Position numbers and translations under genes: made by a program. Below the pieces are notes generated by a model, which was given only the letters and a program-made list of their open reading frames with translations, searched no databases and was not told the DNA's origin. A stretch of DNA of 64,000 nt from Olleya sp. YS (GTDB lineage Bacteria > Bacteroidota > Bacteroidia > Flavobacteriales > Flavobacteriaceae). Location: contig NZ_CP121685.1 in NCBI RefSeq assembly GCF_029760915.1, positions 1,462,001-1,526,000 of the forward strand, given 5' to 3'. This document shows, in pieces, positions 53,434-62,925 of this stretch (position 1 is the first letter of the stretch; every line of letters begins with the position of its first letter).

Positions 53434-53766
53434 CTATTTATCCATTCCCATTGCTTCTACAATATCTGGACAAGATGTATTTACTAGACTTTGCATTCTT
53501 TCGGCATAGGCTTTACGATCTTCAGGTGACATAGCGTCTTCCTTTTTTTTAAGTTCACCACCTGGATCAGCACAGTCTTTAAATTCTGTTAGGGCTTTAT
53601 TGTATGCTTCCATATCCATCTTTTCAGGGTTTTCTTTCATTTTAGTAATTACTGTTGTAAAGTCACCAGCACAATCACAGAAGCGTTTTGCTGCATCCTC
53701 TTCTGTTGATTCATTACAAGAAAGTAATACTAAAGCAATTGCTGTAAAAAGTATTTTGGTTTTCAT
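53434..53766 (-). CDS. Cysteine-rich small lipoprotein, copy 1 of a tandem pair
   Basis: 110 residues, paralogous to the next gene downstream. The lipobox is LVLLSC (Cys17), then NESTEEDAAKRFCDCAGDF, with the same CDC pair, the central KDCADPGGELKKKEDAMS and the C-terminal TSCPDIVEAMGM. The shared spacing of cysteines suggests two disulfides or a metal site. A 47-base gap separates the copies. The upstream neighbour, tadA, is divergent. I know no named family. Confidence 0.82.
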   Translation of the reverse strand: MKTKILFTAIALVLLSCNESTEEDAAKRFCDCAGDFTTVITKMKENPEKMDMEAYNKALTEFKDCADPGGELKKKEDAMSPEDRKAYAERMQSLVNTSCPDIVEAMGMDK

Positions 53767-53827
53767 TTTTTATTTTTTAGTGAAAATCAAATATATGATT
53801 TTCCTTTTTATTTGTATGTTTGAGATT

Positions 53828-54277
53828 ATGATAAATCCATACGACGACAAATACTTTATGCAAAAAGCACTTCAAGAGGCTGAAGAAGCTTTTGATAAAG
53901 GTGAAATCCCAGTAGGAGCTGTAATTGTTATCCAAGATAGAATTATTGCCAGAGCACACAATTTAACCGAATTACTAAATGACGTTACTGCGCATGCCGA
54001 GATGCAAGCTATAACTGCTGCTGCTAATTTTTTAGGTGGAAAATATCTAAAAGATTGTACGCTATACGTGACTTTAGAGCCTTGCCAAATGTGTGCTGGA
54101 GCGTTGTATTGGAGTCAGATTTCTAAGATTGTTTATGCAGCAAGAGATGAAGCACGTGGTTGCATTAATTTAAAAACTACTTTACATCCAAAGACAACTA
54201 TTGAAGGTGGCGTTTTAGAAGAGGAGGCCTCTAAATTATTGAAGCGATTTTTTATAGAAAAACGTAATTTAAATTAA
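53828..54277 (+). CDS. tadA: tRNA adenosine(34) deaminase
   Basis: Makes inosine at the wobble position of tRNA-Arg(ACG). The frame is open from 53600, but that part overlaps the lipoprotein gene and has no family similarity; the family start MINPYDDKYFMQKALQEAE is at the ATG at 53828, giving 149 residues. The zinc-deaminase motifs are HAEMQAI (H56, E58) and EPCQMCAGAL (C86, C89). The length and the GGVLEEEASKLLKRFF ending are normal. The last four bases overlap the convergent small membrane protein gene. Confidence 0.94.
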   Translation: MINPYDDKYFMQKALQEAEEAFDKGEIPVGAVIVIQDRIIARAHNLTELLNDVTAHAEMQAITAAANFLGGKYLKDCTLYVTLEPCQMCAGALYWSQISKIVYAARDEARGCINLKTTLHPKTTIEGGVLEEEASKLLKRFFIEKRNLN

Positions 54278-54513
54278 AGCTTACGCGTATCGCCTTCTTT
54301 TTGACGCATCTCTTCTAGCTTTTCTTTAGTTAGCATATACTCTTTAGCATCTCTATTTTTCCATCTGTGATAAGAAAATAAAGGAATAACAACAAAAAAT
54401 AAACCTACAACACCAAAGCCAATTAGTTTTTGGGAATAGTCAACCTCTAAAGTATAACCGCAAATTATACTGGTTACTGATGCAATAAAAGCAAGTACAA
54501 TAATATATCTCAT
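54274..54513 (-). CDS. Small two-helix membrane protein, unknown function
   Basis: 79 residues: two hydrophobic helices (about 3-21 and 29-48), then a basic-acidic tail (HRWKNRDAKEYMLTKEKLEE). It lies nine bases downstream of the ClC channel gene on the same strand and is probably translated with it. No family is recognised; the context hints at a role near the channel. Confidence 0.7.
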   Translation of the reverse strand: MRYIIVLAFIASVTSIICGYTLEVDYSQKLIGFGVVGLFFVVIPLFSYHRWKNRDAKEYMLTKEKLEEMRQKEGDTRKL

Positions 54514-54522
54514 AGTATAAAT

Positions 54523-56304
54523 TTAAGTTGTAGTATAATTAATTAATTGTCTTCTGTATGCTGTTAGTAATTTAGATTTGGATACAAATCCAATATACTT
54601 ATCGTCTTTTATAACTGGTAAATTCCAAGCATTTGAATCTTGAAATTTTGTCATCACAGCTTTCATAGAATCATTTTTGTAATCAATAATATCTGGTGGG
54701 TTATGCATTAAATCGCTTACAAAAGTTGTATCGTAAAGCAATTGGTTAAACATGATTTCTCTGACATCATCTAACAAAATAATACCTACAAGCGCTTTAT
54801 CTTCATTAACTACTGGAAATAAATTTCGTGTTGATTTTGCTACACCTTTATGTAACATATCACCAAGAGTCATCGTTGGTTTTAATTTTATAAAATTAGT
54901 TTCAATCACACTATCTAAAGACATTAAAGTCAGTACACTTTGATCTTTATTATGCGTTAGTAATTCACCTTTTAGAGCTAATTCTTTAGTGTAAATAGTA
55001 AAATCTATAGCATTCTTTTTTATAATGAATGACATAGACACTGCAATCATTAAGGGTATAAACAATTCGTAACCACCAGTAATTTCAGCGATTAAGAAAA
55101 TAGCAGTTAAAGGTGCATGAAGTACACCAGCAATTAAACCAGCCATACCAATTAATGTGAAATTAGTTTCGGAGACATTAAAACCTAAACCCAAATTATT
55201 AATAATTTTAGCAACCACGTTACCTAAAGCGCTACCCATTACCATGGTAGGAATAAAAATCCCACCAGCTCCTCCAGCAGCAAAGGTTGTGGTCATTGCT
55301 ATGGCTTTAAAAATTGTAATCCCAATAAGTAATCCAATAATCACCCAAATATTATCTTTTAAATGGTCAAAAGGTGTTGTGCCCAAAGCAGTTAAATGGT
55401 CACCAGCTAACAGACTATTAATAAACCCAAAACCTTCACCATAAAGTGGCGGAATAAAATATAACATCACACCAATTGCTAAACCACCAATAATTAGTTT
55501 GATGAGTCGCGATCTAAAACGTTCAAAAAACTTTAAAATGAAAAAGTACATTTTAGTAAAATATATAGATGCAAAGCCAGTTCCAATACCTAAAACAACA
55601 TAAAATAAAGTGTCTTTAATTTCAAACTTATCCGAAAAATTAAAGTTGAATAATAAGTCGTCACCTAAAAAGAAATAGGAGGTTAATACAGAAGATACCG
55701 AAGCTATTAATAATGGTAATAACGACGCAAAAGTTAAATCTAAACTAAACACTTCTACTGCAAAAATGATGGCGGCAATAGGCGATTTAAATATTGATGA
55801 TATCGCTCCAGCAGCAGCACAGCCTATTAATAAGGTTCTGGTTTGTTGATTAACATGAAATAGCTTGCCTAAATTTGAACTTATAGCAGATCCTGAAGCA
55901 ACAGCTGGTCCAAGCAATCCAACAGATCCACCAAAACCAACCGTTAATGGTGCTGTGATTAACGGAATGTAAATTTTAGAACGTTCTATTAATCCGCTAC
56001 GTTTTGAAAGCTTAAATAAAATAGAAGGAATAGCATGCTCCACATTTTTTTTAGTGATATATTTTACAAATAAGTATACCAAAAACAACCCAATAACTGG
56101 AAGTATAAAATAGACTTGGTTTTTAGAAAACACTGCTAAATTGTCTAAAGTACCTTCTATAGTAAAGGTTATATTTCTTAATGTTACTGCAGCTAAACCA
56201 GCCAATAAACCAACAAGTCCACTTAACATGTAAGTGAAGTTTTTTTCAGAGATGTGTTTTAATCTCCAAATAAAAAACCGTTTTAGAAGTGGTTGTTTAG
56301 GCAT
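54523..56304 (-). CDS. ClC-family chloride channel/transporter with C-terminal CBS pair
   Basis: 593 residues. The ClC pore motifs are seen as FGGSVGLLGPAVASGSAISS (the GxxGxxGP region), AAAGAISSIFKSPIAAIIFAVE and AAGGAGGIFIPTMVMGSALGN (GxFxP). The usual gating glutamate position in GREGP is occupied by a leucine-type residue (GLLGP), so it may act as a channel or differ in coupling; that is inference. The last 140 residues hold two CBS domains (LKPTMTLGDMLHKGVAKS... and LMHNPPDIIDYKNDSMKAV) that could bind nucleotides. Confidence 0.92.
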   Translation of the reverse strand: MPKQPLLKRFFIWRLKHISEKNFTYMLSGLVGLLAGLAAVTLRNITFTIEGTLDNLAVFSKNQVYFILPVIGLFLVYLFVKYITKKNVEHAIPSILFKLSKRSGLIERSKIYIPLITAPLTVGFGGSVGLLGPAVASGSAISSNLGKLFHVNQQTRTLLIGCAAAGAISSIFKSPIAAIIFAVEVFSLDLTFASLLPLLIASVSSVLTSYFFLGDDLLFNFNFSDKFEIKDTLFYVVLGIGTGFASIYFTKMYFFILKFFERFRSRLIKLIIGGLAIGVMLYFIPPLYGEGFGFINSLLAGDHLTALGTTPFDHLKDNIWVIIGLLIGITIFKAIAMTTTFAAGGAGGIFIPTMVMGSALGNVVAKIINNLGLGFNVSETNFTLIGMAGLIAGVLHAPLTAIFLIAEITGGYELFIPLMIAVSMSFIIKKNAIDFTIYTKELALKGELLTHNKDQSVLTLMSLDSVIETNFIKLKPTMTLGDMLHKGVAKSTRNLFPVVNEDKALVGIILLDDVREIMFNQLLYDTTFVSDLMHNPPDIIDYKNDSMKAVMTKFQDSNAWNLPVIKDDKYIGFVSKSKLLTAYRRQLINYTTT

Positions 56305-56319
56305 AAATTAAATGTACCA

Positions 56320-56346
56320 AAAAATCCTGCAATTTGCAGGATTTTT
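56320..56346 (-). terminator. Terminator between aspS and the ClC gene
   Basis: AAAAATCCTGCAA (56320-56332) pairs with TTGCAGGATTTTT (56334-56346), with a very small loop, placed after the aspS stop on the minus strand. Confidence 0.88.
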
Positions 56347-56356
56347 GTTGTTATGA

Positions 56357-58105
56357 TTATAAATCTAATTTTAAATTTAATTCTTTTAATTGTTCATCAT
56401 CAATTGGCGCAGGAGCGTCAATCATAACATCACGTCCAGAATTATTTTTTGGGAAAGCAATAAAGTCTCTAATAGTTTCTTGTCCACCAAGTATGGCAAC
56501 TAATCTGTCTAATCCAAACGCTAATCCACCATGTGGAGGCGCACCATACTCAAACGCATCCATTAAAAATCCAAATTGCGCTCTGGCTTCTGCTTCACTA
56601 AACCCTAAATGTTTCAACATAATAGCTTGTGTTGCTTTATCGTGTATACGTATAGATCCACCACCTATTTCATTTCCGTTAAGAACTAAATCGTAAGCAT
56701 TAGCTTTTACTTCTCCTGGTCTTGTGTCTAGTAATTCAATCTGACCTGGTTTTGGAGAGGTAAATGGATGGTGCATCGCATGGTAATGTCCTGTCTCTTC
56801 GTCAAGTTCTAATAATGGGAAATCCATTACCCATATTGGTGCAAATACTTTAGGGTCACGTAAGCCTAAACGCTCTGCCAATTCCATGCGTAATGCACTA
56901 AGTTGTACACGTACTTTATTAGTGTCTCCAGATAATACACAAATTAAGTCACCAGGTTTAGCACCAGTAACTTCTGCCCATTTTGCTAAATCGTCTTGAT
57001 CGTAAAACTTATCTACAGAAGATTTGTAGGTGCCATCATCATTAACACGACAATAAACCATACCTAAAGCGCCAACTTGTGGACGTTTTACCCAGTCTAT
57101 TAATTTATCAATTTCTTTTCTGGTATATGTATTTCCGCCAGGAACTGCAATACCAACAACTAATTCGGCATTATTAAATACCCCAAAATCTTTGTGTTGT
57201 GCCACCTCGTTTAGCTCGCCAAACTCCATTCCAAATCTGATGTCTGGTTTATCGTTTCCGTATAAACGCATCGCATCGTCATATAACATTCTTGGGAATT
57301 TTTCGACTTCAACTCCATTAACTTCTTTAAGTAAATGACGTGTCAAGCCTTCAAAAATATTTAAGATGTCTTCTTGCTCTACAAATGCCATTTCGCAGTC
57401 TATTTGTGTAAATTCTGGCTGTCTGTCTGCACGTAAATCTTCATCTCTAAAACACTTAACAATCTGAAAGTATTTATCCATACCACCAACCATTAGCAAT
57501 TGCTTAAAGGTTTGTGGTGATTGTGGTAAGGCATAAAATTGACCTTCGTTCATACGAGAAGGAACTACAAAATCTCTTGCACCTTCTGGTGTCGATTTGA
57601 TTAAGTAAGGTGTCTCTACTTCTATAAACCCTTCATTAGATAAGAAGTTTCTAACCTCTTGAGTCACTTTTGCTCTAAAAATGAGATTATTTTTTACTGG
57701 ATTACGTCTAATATCTAAATAACGATATTTCATACGTAATTCTTCACCACCATCGGTATCATCTTCAATAGTAAAAGGAGGTAATAACGCTTGGTTCAAA
57801 ACAGTTAGTTCTTTAACTAAAACTTCAACCTCTCCTGTTGGGATATTTTTGTTTTTAGATTCACGCTCAATAACAGTTCCTTTAATTTGAATGACAAACT
57901 CACGACCAAGCTTTTGTGCTTGTTCCATCATAGCTTTTGGTGTGCGTTCTTCGTCAAAAATAAGTTGAGTAATTCCGTAACGATCACGAAGATCGACCCA
58001 AATCATAAATCCTTTATCTCTTGATTTTTGAACCCAACCTGAAAGGGTAACTTCTGTATTGATGTGTGACGCTCTTAGCTCTCCACAAGTATGACTTCTG
58101 TACAT
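56357..58105 (-). CDS. aspS: Aspartate--tRNA ligase
   Basis: A class II aminoacyl-tRNA synthetase of 582 residues. The anticodon-binding OB fold opens with [24 protein letters not shown] and the class motif 1 region follows. Motif 2 appears as [20 protein letters not shown] and motif 3 as [20 protein letters not shown]. The bacterial GAD insertion is present (about 280-420, [15 protein letters not shown]-like region and [10 protein letters not shown]). The length is normal for bacterial AspRS. Confidence 0.97.
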   Translation of the reverse strand: MYRSHTCGELRASHINTEVTLSGWVQKSRDKGFMIWVDLRDRYGITQLIFDEERTPKAMMEQAQKLGREFVIQIKGTVIERESKNKNIPTGEVEVLVKELTVLNQALLPPFTIEDDTDGGEELRMKYRYLDIRRNPVKNNLIFRAKVTQEVRNFLSNEGFIEVETPYLIKSTPEGARDFVVPSRMNEGQFYALPQSPQTFKQLLMVGGMDKYFQIVKCFRDEDLRADRQPEFTQIDCEMAFVEQEDILNIFEGLTRHLLKEVNGVEVEKFPRMLYDDAMRLYGNDKPDIRFGMEFGELNEVAQHKDFGVFNNAELVVGIAVPGGNTYTRKEIDKLIDWVKRPQVGALGMVYCRVNDDGTYKSSVDKFYDQDDLAKWAEVTGAKPGDLICVLSGDTNKVRVQLSALRMELAERLGLRDPKVFAPIWVMDFPLLELDEETGHYHAMHHPFTSPKPGQIELLDTRPGEVKANAYDLVLNGNEIGGGSIRIHDKATQAIMLKHLGFSEAEARAQFGFLMDAFEYGAPPHGGLAFGLDRLVAILGGQETIRDFIAFPKNNSGRDVMIDAPAPIDDEQLKELNLKLDL

Positions 58106-58169
58106 AATCTATTTTTAGAAGTGCAAATTTAATATTTATATTTTGACTGCCATTTTTTAACAGCATAAA

Positions 58170-58197
58170 AAAAGCCTCAATGTTAATTGAGGCTTTT
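58170..58197 (-). terminator. Terminator downstream of the RND operon
   Basis: AAAAGCCTCAA (58170-58180) pairs with TTGAGGCTTTT (58187-58197), loop TGTTAA, six bases after the efflux permease stop on the minus strand. Confidence 0.92.
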
Positions 58198-58202
58198 AAT
58201 TA

Positions 58203-61200
58203 TTATTCTGCAGCGATTAATTTGTCTTCTTCTAAAATGTTTTCAACTTTAGAAAACTTTTTACGCATCCACATCTTTAATTGCATGGCTAGGTAAAATA
58301 ATACTGGGACAACAATTAGTGTCAAGAAGGTAGCGACAAATAAACCATAAATTACGGTCCATGCTAATGGTCCCCAGAAAATTACATTATCTCCACCCAT
58401 GTAAATATTTGCATCAAACTCACTAAATAGAGAAAAGAAATTAATGTTTAATCCAATAGCTAACGGTATTAAACCTAATATAGTTGTAATTGCAGTTAAT
58501 AATACAGGACGTAAACGTGCTTTTCCAGCTTTTATAATTTGTGCTAATAATTCTTCTTTTGGAAGATAGTCTTCGACATCTAAATCTAAATCGTTTTTCT
58601 TTCTGTCTATCAATAATTGGGCATAGTCTAAAAGAACCACTCCGTTGTTTACTACTATTCCTGCAAGTGATATAATTCCCATCATGGTCATTAAAATCAC
58701 AAAAGAAGCTCCAGTAATTACTATACCACCAAATACTCCAATTAAACTTAAAAAGATGGCTAACATAATGATGGTAGGTTTTGATAACGAATTAAATTGA
58801 AAGATTAAGATTAAGAAAATTAATCCTAAACCAGTAAAGAATGCTCCCATTAAGAATGCTTGCTCTTTGTTTTGTTCTTCAATTTGTCCTGTGTAATCAA
58901 ATTTGACTCCTTTTGGTAACTCGGCAAAATTTTTCATTTCGTTTTTAATCTGATTCACAACAGCTCCAGCATCAACATATCCAGGTGCTAATCCAGAATA
59001 AACGGTTACCACACGCTTGGTTTGTTTATGTTTAATAGCACTAAATCCAGAGTTGTTTTTTTGTTTTGCAACTGTAGACACAGGTATTTCTTTAATTTGC
59101 CCAGACGCCATATCCCTAAAGATAATTTTCTGATTAAATAGTGCACTTTGATTGTAGCGTAAATCTTCATTAAATCTAACGTAGATATCGTAGTCATCTC
59201 CATCTTCTTTGTAAACTCCTGCTTTTGCACCAAATAACGAGTTACGTAATTGTTGTCCAACTTGTCCTGTGCTAACGCCTAATTCTCCTGCTTTTTCACG
59301 GTCAACAATTACTTGCATTGCAGGTTTGTCTTTGTTGACATCTATTTTAAGCTCGTCTATTGCAGCAATGTTTTTAGAATTAATATACTCTCGCATATCT
59401 TCTGCAAGATTTATTAGGGTGTTGTAGTCGTCACCTTCAATTTCAATATTTATTGGTGCTCCAATTGGTGGTCCATTTGCATCTTTTTCTACAGATATTA
59501 ACACACCAGGATATAAACCAGTTAAGCTTTCTTGTACTTTTTGACGAAGCACTTCACTATCTTTTCCTTTTCGGAATTTATACTCTGTCATAGACGCAGT
59601 AATCTTTCCTTTATGAGGCATTTTATCTGAAGAACCACCATCTGTTTGAGGGTTTCCAGCACCTTCACCAACTTGAGATACTGCGCTTTCTACTAAAAAG
59701 TTTTTACCATTTTCTACATATTCTGGATCGTTTAGTATGCTAAATACTTTTTGTTCTATCTCCTTAGTAATCGTATTTGTTTTGTCAATATCTGTACCTT
59801 GAGGATATTCTATATAGACTATAATCTGGTTAGGTTTGTTATCTGGGAAAAATTCGATTTTAGTACGTTGGGTGGCAACAGATGCTCCAAATACACCAAA
59901 TGCAACAAATAATAAGATGATTGTTCCAATAGTAATAAGTTGAGGTCTCCAACCTTTTAATGCAGATGAAAGTGAGTTTTCATAAAAATTCTCAAGCCTT
60001 ACCAGCGTTTTATTTTGAAAATTATTTGCTGCTTTTCTTAGTATTAATCGGTATACCCAAAGTAGTATAGCTGTAAATACCATAACAGTTCCTAAACCTC
60101 TATAATCACCACCAAAAATGGCTATAATTAGACCAATACCTCCAATTATGGAAGATATCATGATAATTCTGTTTAAAGGCATATCCTTGTCTTCAGTTGT
60201 CATAAATTGAGAGACTAAAACTGAATTAAAAAAGATAGCAACAATTAAAGAAGACCCTAAAACAACAGATAATGTTATAGGAAAATAAATCATAAATTGT
60301 CCCATTAATCCTGGCCATAATCCTAACGGAATAAAAGCAGCAACTGTAGTAGCTGTAGAAATTATAATTGGGAAAGCGATCTCTCCAATTCCTTTTTTAG
60401 CAGCTTCTTTACGCGACATGCCTTCTTCATCCATTAAACGATAAACGTTTTCTACAACTACAATACCATTGTCTACTAGCATACCAAGACCCATAATTAA
60501 CCCAAACAAAATCATAGTATTCATAGTGTATCCGAAAGCATCTAATATCATTAATGACATAAACATAGACATCGGAATTGCAAAACCAACAAATAAGGCG
60601 TTTTTAAATCCTAAAAAGAACATTAGAACTGTTACGACTAGTATAATACCAAAAATGATATTGTTTACTAAATCGTCAACTTGTCCAATAGTTTTTGAGG
60701 ACTGATCGTTAGTGATCGTGATTTTAAGATTGGTAGGGAATACTTCTGCTTTTGCTTTTGCGACGATATCTTCTACTTTTTCTGCAGCAGTTACCATATT
60801 TTTACCAGATCGTTTTTTAACATCTAGCATTACTACTGGTTCGCCTTTTCCTGTTTCAGGATTAAACTCTCTGGCGTAAGTTGTTTTGTCTTTGGGTTTA
60901 AATGTGATTGTAGCAATGTCTTTTAAATAGATTGGATTATTGTTTTCTGACTTAACCACAAAATTTTCTAAATCTTCAGGCTGATCAATTTCGCCCAAAA
61001 TTCTAATGGTACGACGTTGTCCACTTGTAATAAAATTACCAGCAGACATTGTTGTGTTACCATTACCAATTGCGCTAATAACATCTTGAAAATTTACCTT
61101 AGATGCCATCATTTTAAAGATGTCTACTGCAACTTCGACTTCTTTTTCTTGAGCTCCACGAATATCTACCTTTTTAATTTCGTCTAAATCTTCGATTTCG

Positions 61201-61739
61201 TCTTCAAGGTATTCTCCAAATTCTTTTAATCTTTCAACTGGGTAATCACCAGAAATATTAATATTTAGAATTGGTATTTCTTCAGACATACTCAATTCAA
61301 AAATATTAGGTTCTACTTTAGCATTGTTAAAGGTTGGCCAATCTTCACTAGAGGTTTCAGAATCAATTTCATCTTTAACCTTTTGCTTTGCAGCCTCCAC
61401 AGTGATGCCTTCATCAAACTCTACAATAACCATAGAAAAGTCTTCCTGAGAGGTTGATGTTATTTCTTTTACATTACTAACATTTTTCAGTTTATCTTCA
61501 ATAGGATCCGTAATCAGTTTTTCGATATCTTCTGCAGTATTTCCGGGAAATAAAGAGCTAACATAAATTTTGGTTTCTTTTATTTCTGGAAAACTCTCTC
61601 TAGGCATACTAAAATAAGCCGAACTACCTAAAAATAAAATTAAAATAATAGCCACATACATTGTGGTTTTATTGTTAATTGCCCAAGTGGATAAACCAAA
61701 TTCTTTATCGACTTTCTTTTTGTGTTTTTTCTTAATCAT
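58203..61739 (-). CDS. RND-family efflux permease (AcrB/CusA-like)
   Basis: 1178 residues, longer than the usual 1040 because of loop insertions and a charged N-terminus (KKKHKKKVDKEFGLS). The first helix, the porter region (ESFPEIKETKIYVSSLFPG), the TM2-6 block with GMLVDNGIVVVENVYRLMDEEG (proton-relay aspartate) and the second half with MGIISLAGIVVNNGVVLLDYAQ match resistance-nodulation-division permeases. It overlaps the adaptor gene by one base; with the adaptor and the outer membrane factor it forms a tripartite exporter. The substrate cannot be inferred. Confidence 0.95.
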   Translation of the reverse strand: MIKKKHKKKVDKEFGLSTWAINNKTTMYVAIILILFLGSSAYFSMPRESFPEIKETKIYVSSLFPGNTAEDIEKLITDPIEDKLKNVSNVKEITSTSQEDFSMVIVEFDEGITVEAAKQKVKDEIDSETSSEDWPTFNNAKVEPNIFELSMSEEIPILNINISGDYPVERLKEFGEYLEDEIEDLDEIKKVDIRGAQEKEVEVAVDIFKMMASKVNFQDVISAIGNGNTTMSAGNFITSGQRRTIRILGEIDQPEDLENFVVKSENNNPIYLKDIATITFKPKDKTTYAREFNPETGKGEPVVMLDVKKRSGKNMVTAAEKVEDIVAKAKAEVFPTNLKITITNDQSSKTIGQVDDLVNNIIFGIILVVTVLMFFLGFKNALFVGFAIPMSMFMSLMILDAFGYTMNTMILFGLIMGLGMLVDNGIVVVENVYRLMDEEGMSRKEAAKKGIGEIAFPIIISTATTVAAFIPLGLWPGLMGQFMIYFPITLSVVLGSSLIVAIFFNSVLVSQFMTTEDKDMPLNRIIMISSIIGGIGLIIAIFGGDYRGLGTVMVFTAILLWVYRLILRKAANNFQNKTLVRLENFYENSLSSALKGWRPQLITIGTIILLFVAFGVFGASVATQRTKIEFFPDNKPNQIIVYIEYPQGTDIDKTNTITKEIEQKVFSILNDPEYVENGKNFLVESAVSQVGEGAGNPQTDGGSSDKMPHKGKITASMTEYKFRKGKDSEVLRQKVQESLTGLYPGVLISVEKDANGPPIGAPINIEIEGDDYNTLINLAEDMREYINSKNIAAIDELKIDVNKDKPAMQVIVDREKAGELGVSTGQVGQQLRNSLFGAKAGVYKEDGDDYDIYVRFNEDLRYNQSALFNQKIIFRDMASGQIKEIPVSTVAKQKNNSGFSAIKHKQTKRVVTVYSGLAPGYVDAGAVVNQIKNEMKNFAELPKGVKFDYTGQIEEQNKEQAFLMGAFFTGLGLIFLILIFQFNSLSKPTIIMLAIFLSLIGVFGGIVITGASFVILMTMMGIISLAGIVVNNGVVLLDYAQLLIDRKKNDLDLDVEDYLPKEELLAQIIKAGKARLRPVLLTAITTILGLIPLAIGLNINFFSLFSEFDANIYMGGDNVIFWGPLAWTVIYGLFVATFLTLIVVPVLFYLAMQLKMWMRKKFSKVENILEEDKLIAAE

Positions 61740-62914
61740 TAGTCAATTGTTTTGTTGGTTATTTTGACTGTCTGTTCATCTTTAACACTTCTTGCACCTT
61801 CCTTAATGATCTCCATATCTGGTTTTAGACCAGAAATAATTTCAATGTTATCACCTTGTGTTTTACCAGTTTCAATAATAATTTGTTCTGCAACAGCTTT
61901 GTCTTCTTTTTTATCTTTTAAGATATAGATGTATTGTTCTCCATTTGCGTTTTCTGAGATAACGCTTTGCGGAATTAAGATGGCTTCCTCATTGGTGTAG
62001 TCGTTAATTTTTAGCCTAGCGGTTAGATTAGGTTTAATACTTTTATCCTTATTTGGTACAGCTATTTCAATTTTAAATGTACGATTAGCAGGATTAATAA
62101 AATTTCCTGTTTGTCTAACTTTTGCATTTAAGGTTTTTCCTAATACAGGAAACTCAACCATAACATCTTTACCTTCTGTAATATCTGTTATGTAACGCTC
62201 TGGAACGTCTGTTTCTATATACATATCGCTTAAGTTAACAATACGCATTAAAGGGGTTTGTCCAGGAGCAACTACACTACCTTGTTCTGTGATAACGTCG
62301 TCAATAACTCCAGAAAAAGGTGCTCTAACATTAGCTTTTGCTAATTGTTGGTCAATCTGATTAATTCCTTTTTGTAAGGCCTCGTACTGTGATTTTGCTT
62401 GTAAATATTGTATTTCGCTACCTATTTTTTGATCCCATAAACGCTTTTGACGCTCAAAAGTAGTTTTGGCTAAATCTGCTTGAATTTGTAATTGTGCTTT
62501 TTGTTGTCCCATACCACCATCATCAACAGTGGCTAATAATTGTCCTCTACTTACTTTTTGACCTTCTTTTACATATACACGTTGTAGTATTCCACCCATT
62601 TCTGGTGTGATGACTAAGTTTTGTTTGGTTTCAACACCTCCTTGAAGCTCTAGATAATGCTGAAAAGTTTCAGCTTTAGATGTAATTGTTGTTATTAATG
62701 GTACATTTCTGTCTGGATTTATGTCTTCTAGCTTTTCATCTAATTGCTTAATCTGATTAGCAATCTCTTGTTGTTTTGTTACTAATTCTTCTTTTTTCGA
62801 TTGGATAACTTTAGCATCTCCAGTAGCAATTAAATCTTCTATGGATTGCTCCTTGTTGCCTGAACATGAGGATATTATAAGCGATAGTGCAATAAGTTTA
62901 TATATGTTTTTCAT
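61739..62914 (-). CDS. RND efflux periplasmic adaptor (membrane fusion) lipoprotein
   Basis: 391 residues with a lipobox (IISSC, Cys17), an N-terminal coiled coil (KEELVTKQQEIANQIKQLDEKLED), a lipoyl-like half (GGILQRVYVKEGQKVSRGQLL, and ANVRAPFSGVIDDVITEQGS), a beta-barrel domain (TDVPERYITDITEGKDVMVE) and a membrane-proximal end. It bridges the permease to the outer membrane factor. It overlaps the permease by one base (TAATG-type) and lies 11 bases after the TolC-like gene. Confidence 0.95.
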   Translation of the reverse strand: MKNIYKLIALSLIISSCSGNKEQSIEDLIATGDAKVIQSKKEELVTKQQEIANQIKQLDEKLEDINPDRNVPLITTITSKAETFQHYLELQGGVETKQNLVITPEMGGILQRVYVKEGQKVSRGQLLATVDDGGMGQQKAQLQIQADLAKTTFERQKRLWDQKIGSEIQYLQAKSQYEALQKGINQIDQQLAKANVRAPFSGVIDDVITEQGSVVAPGQTPLMRIVNLSDMYIETDVPERYITDITEGKDVMVEFPVLGKTLNAKVRQTGNFINPANRTFKIEIAVPNKDKSIKPNLTARLKINDYTNEEAILIPQSVISENANGEQYIYILKDKKEDKAVAEQIIIETGKTQGDNIEIISGLKPDMEIIKEGARSVKDEQTVKITNKTID

Positions 62915-62925
62915 TTTAAAATGGA

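Noticed and set aside
53600-53827. The longer open frame in front of tadA
   Set aside because: It lies antisense to the tandem lipoprotein gene, is not TadA-like, and the family start MINPYDDKYF begins at 53828.
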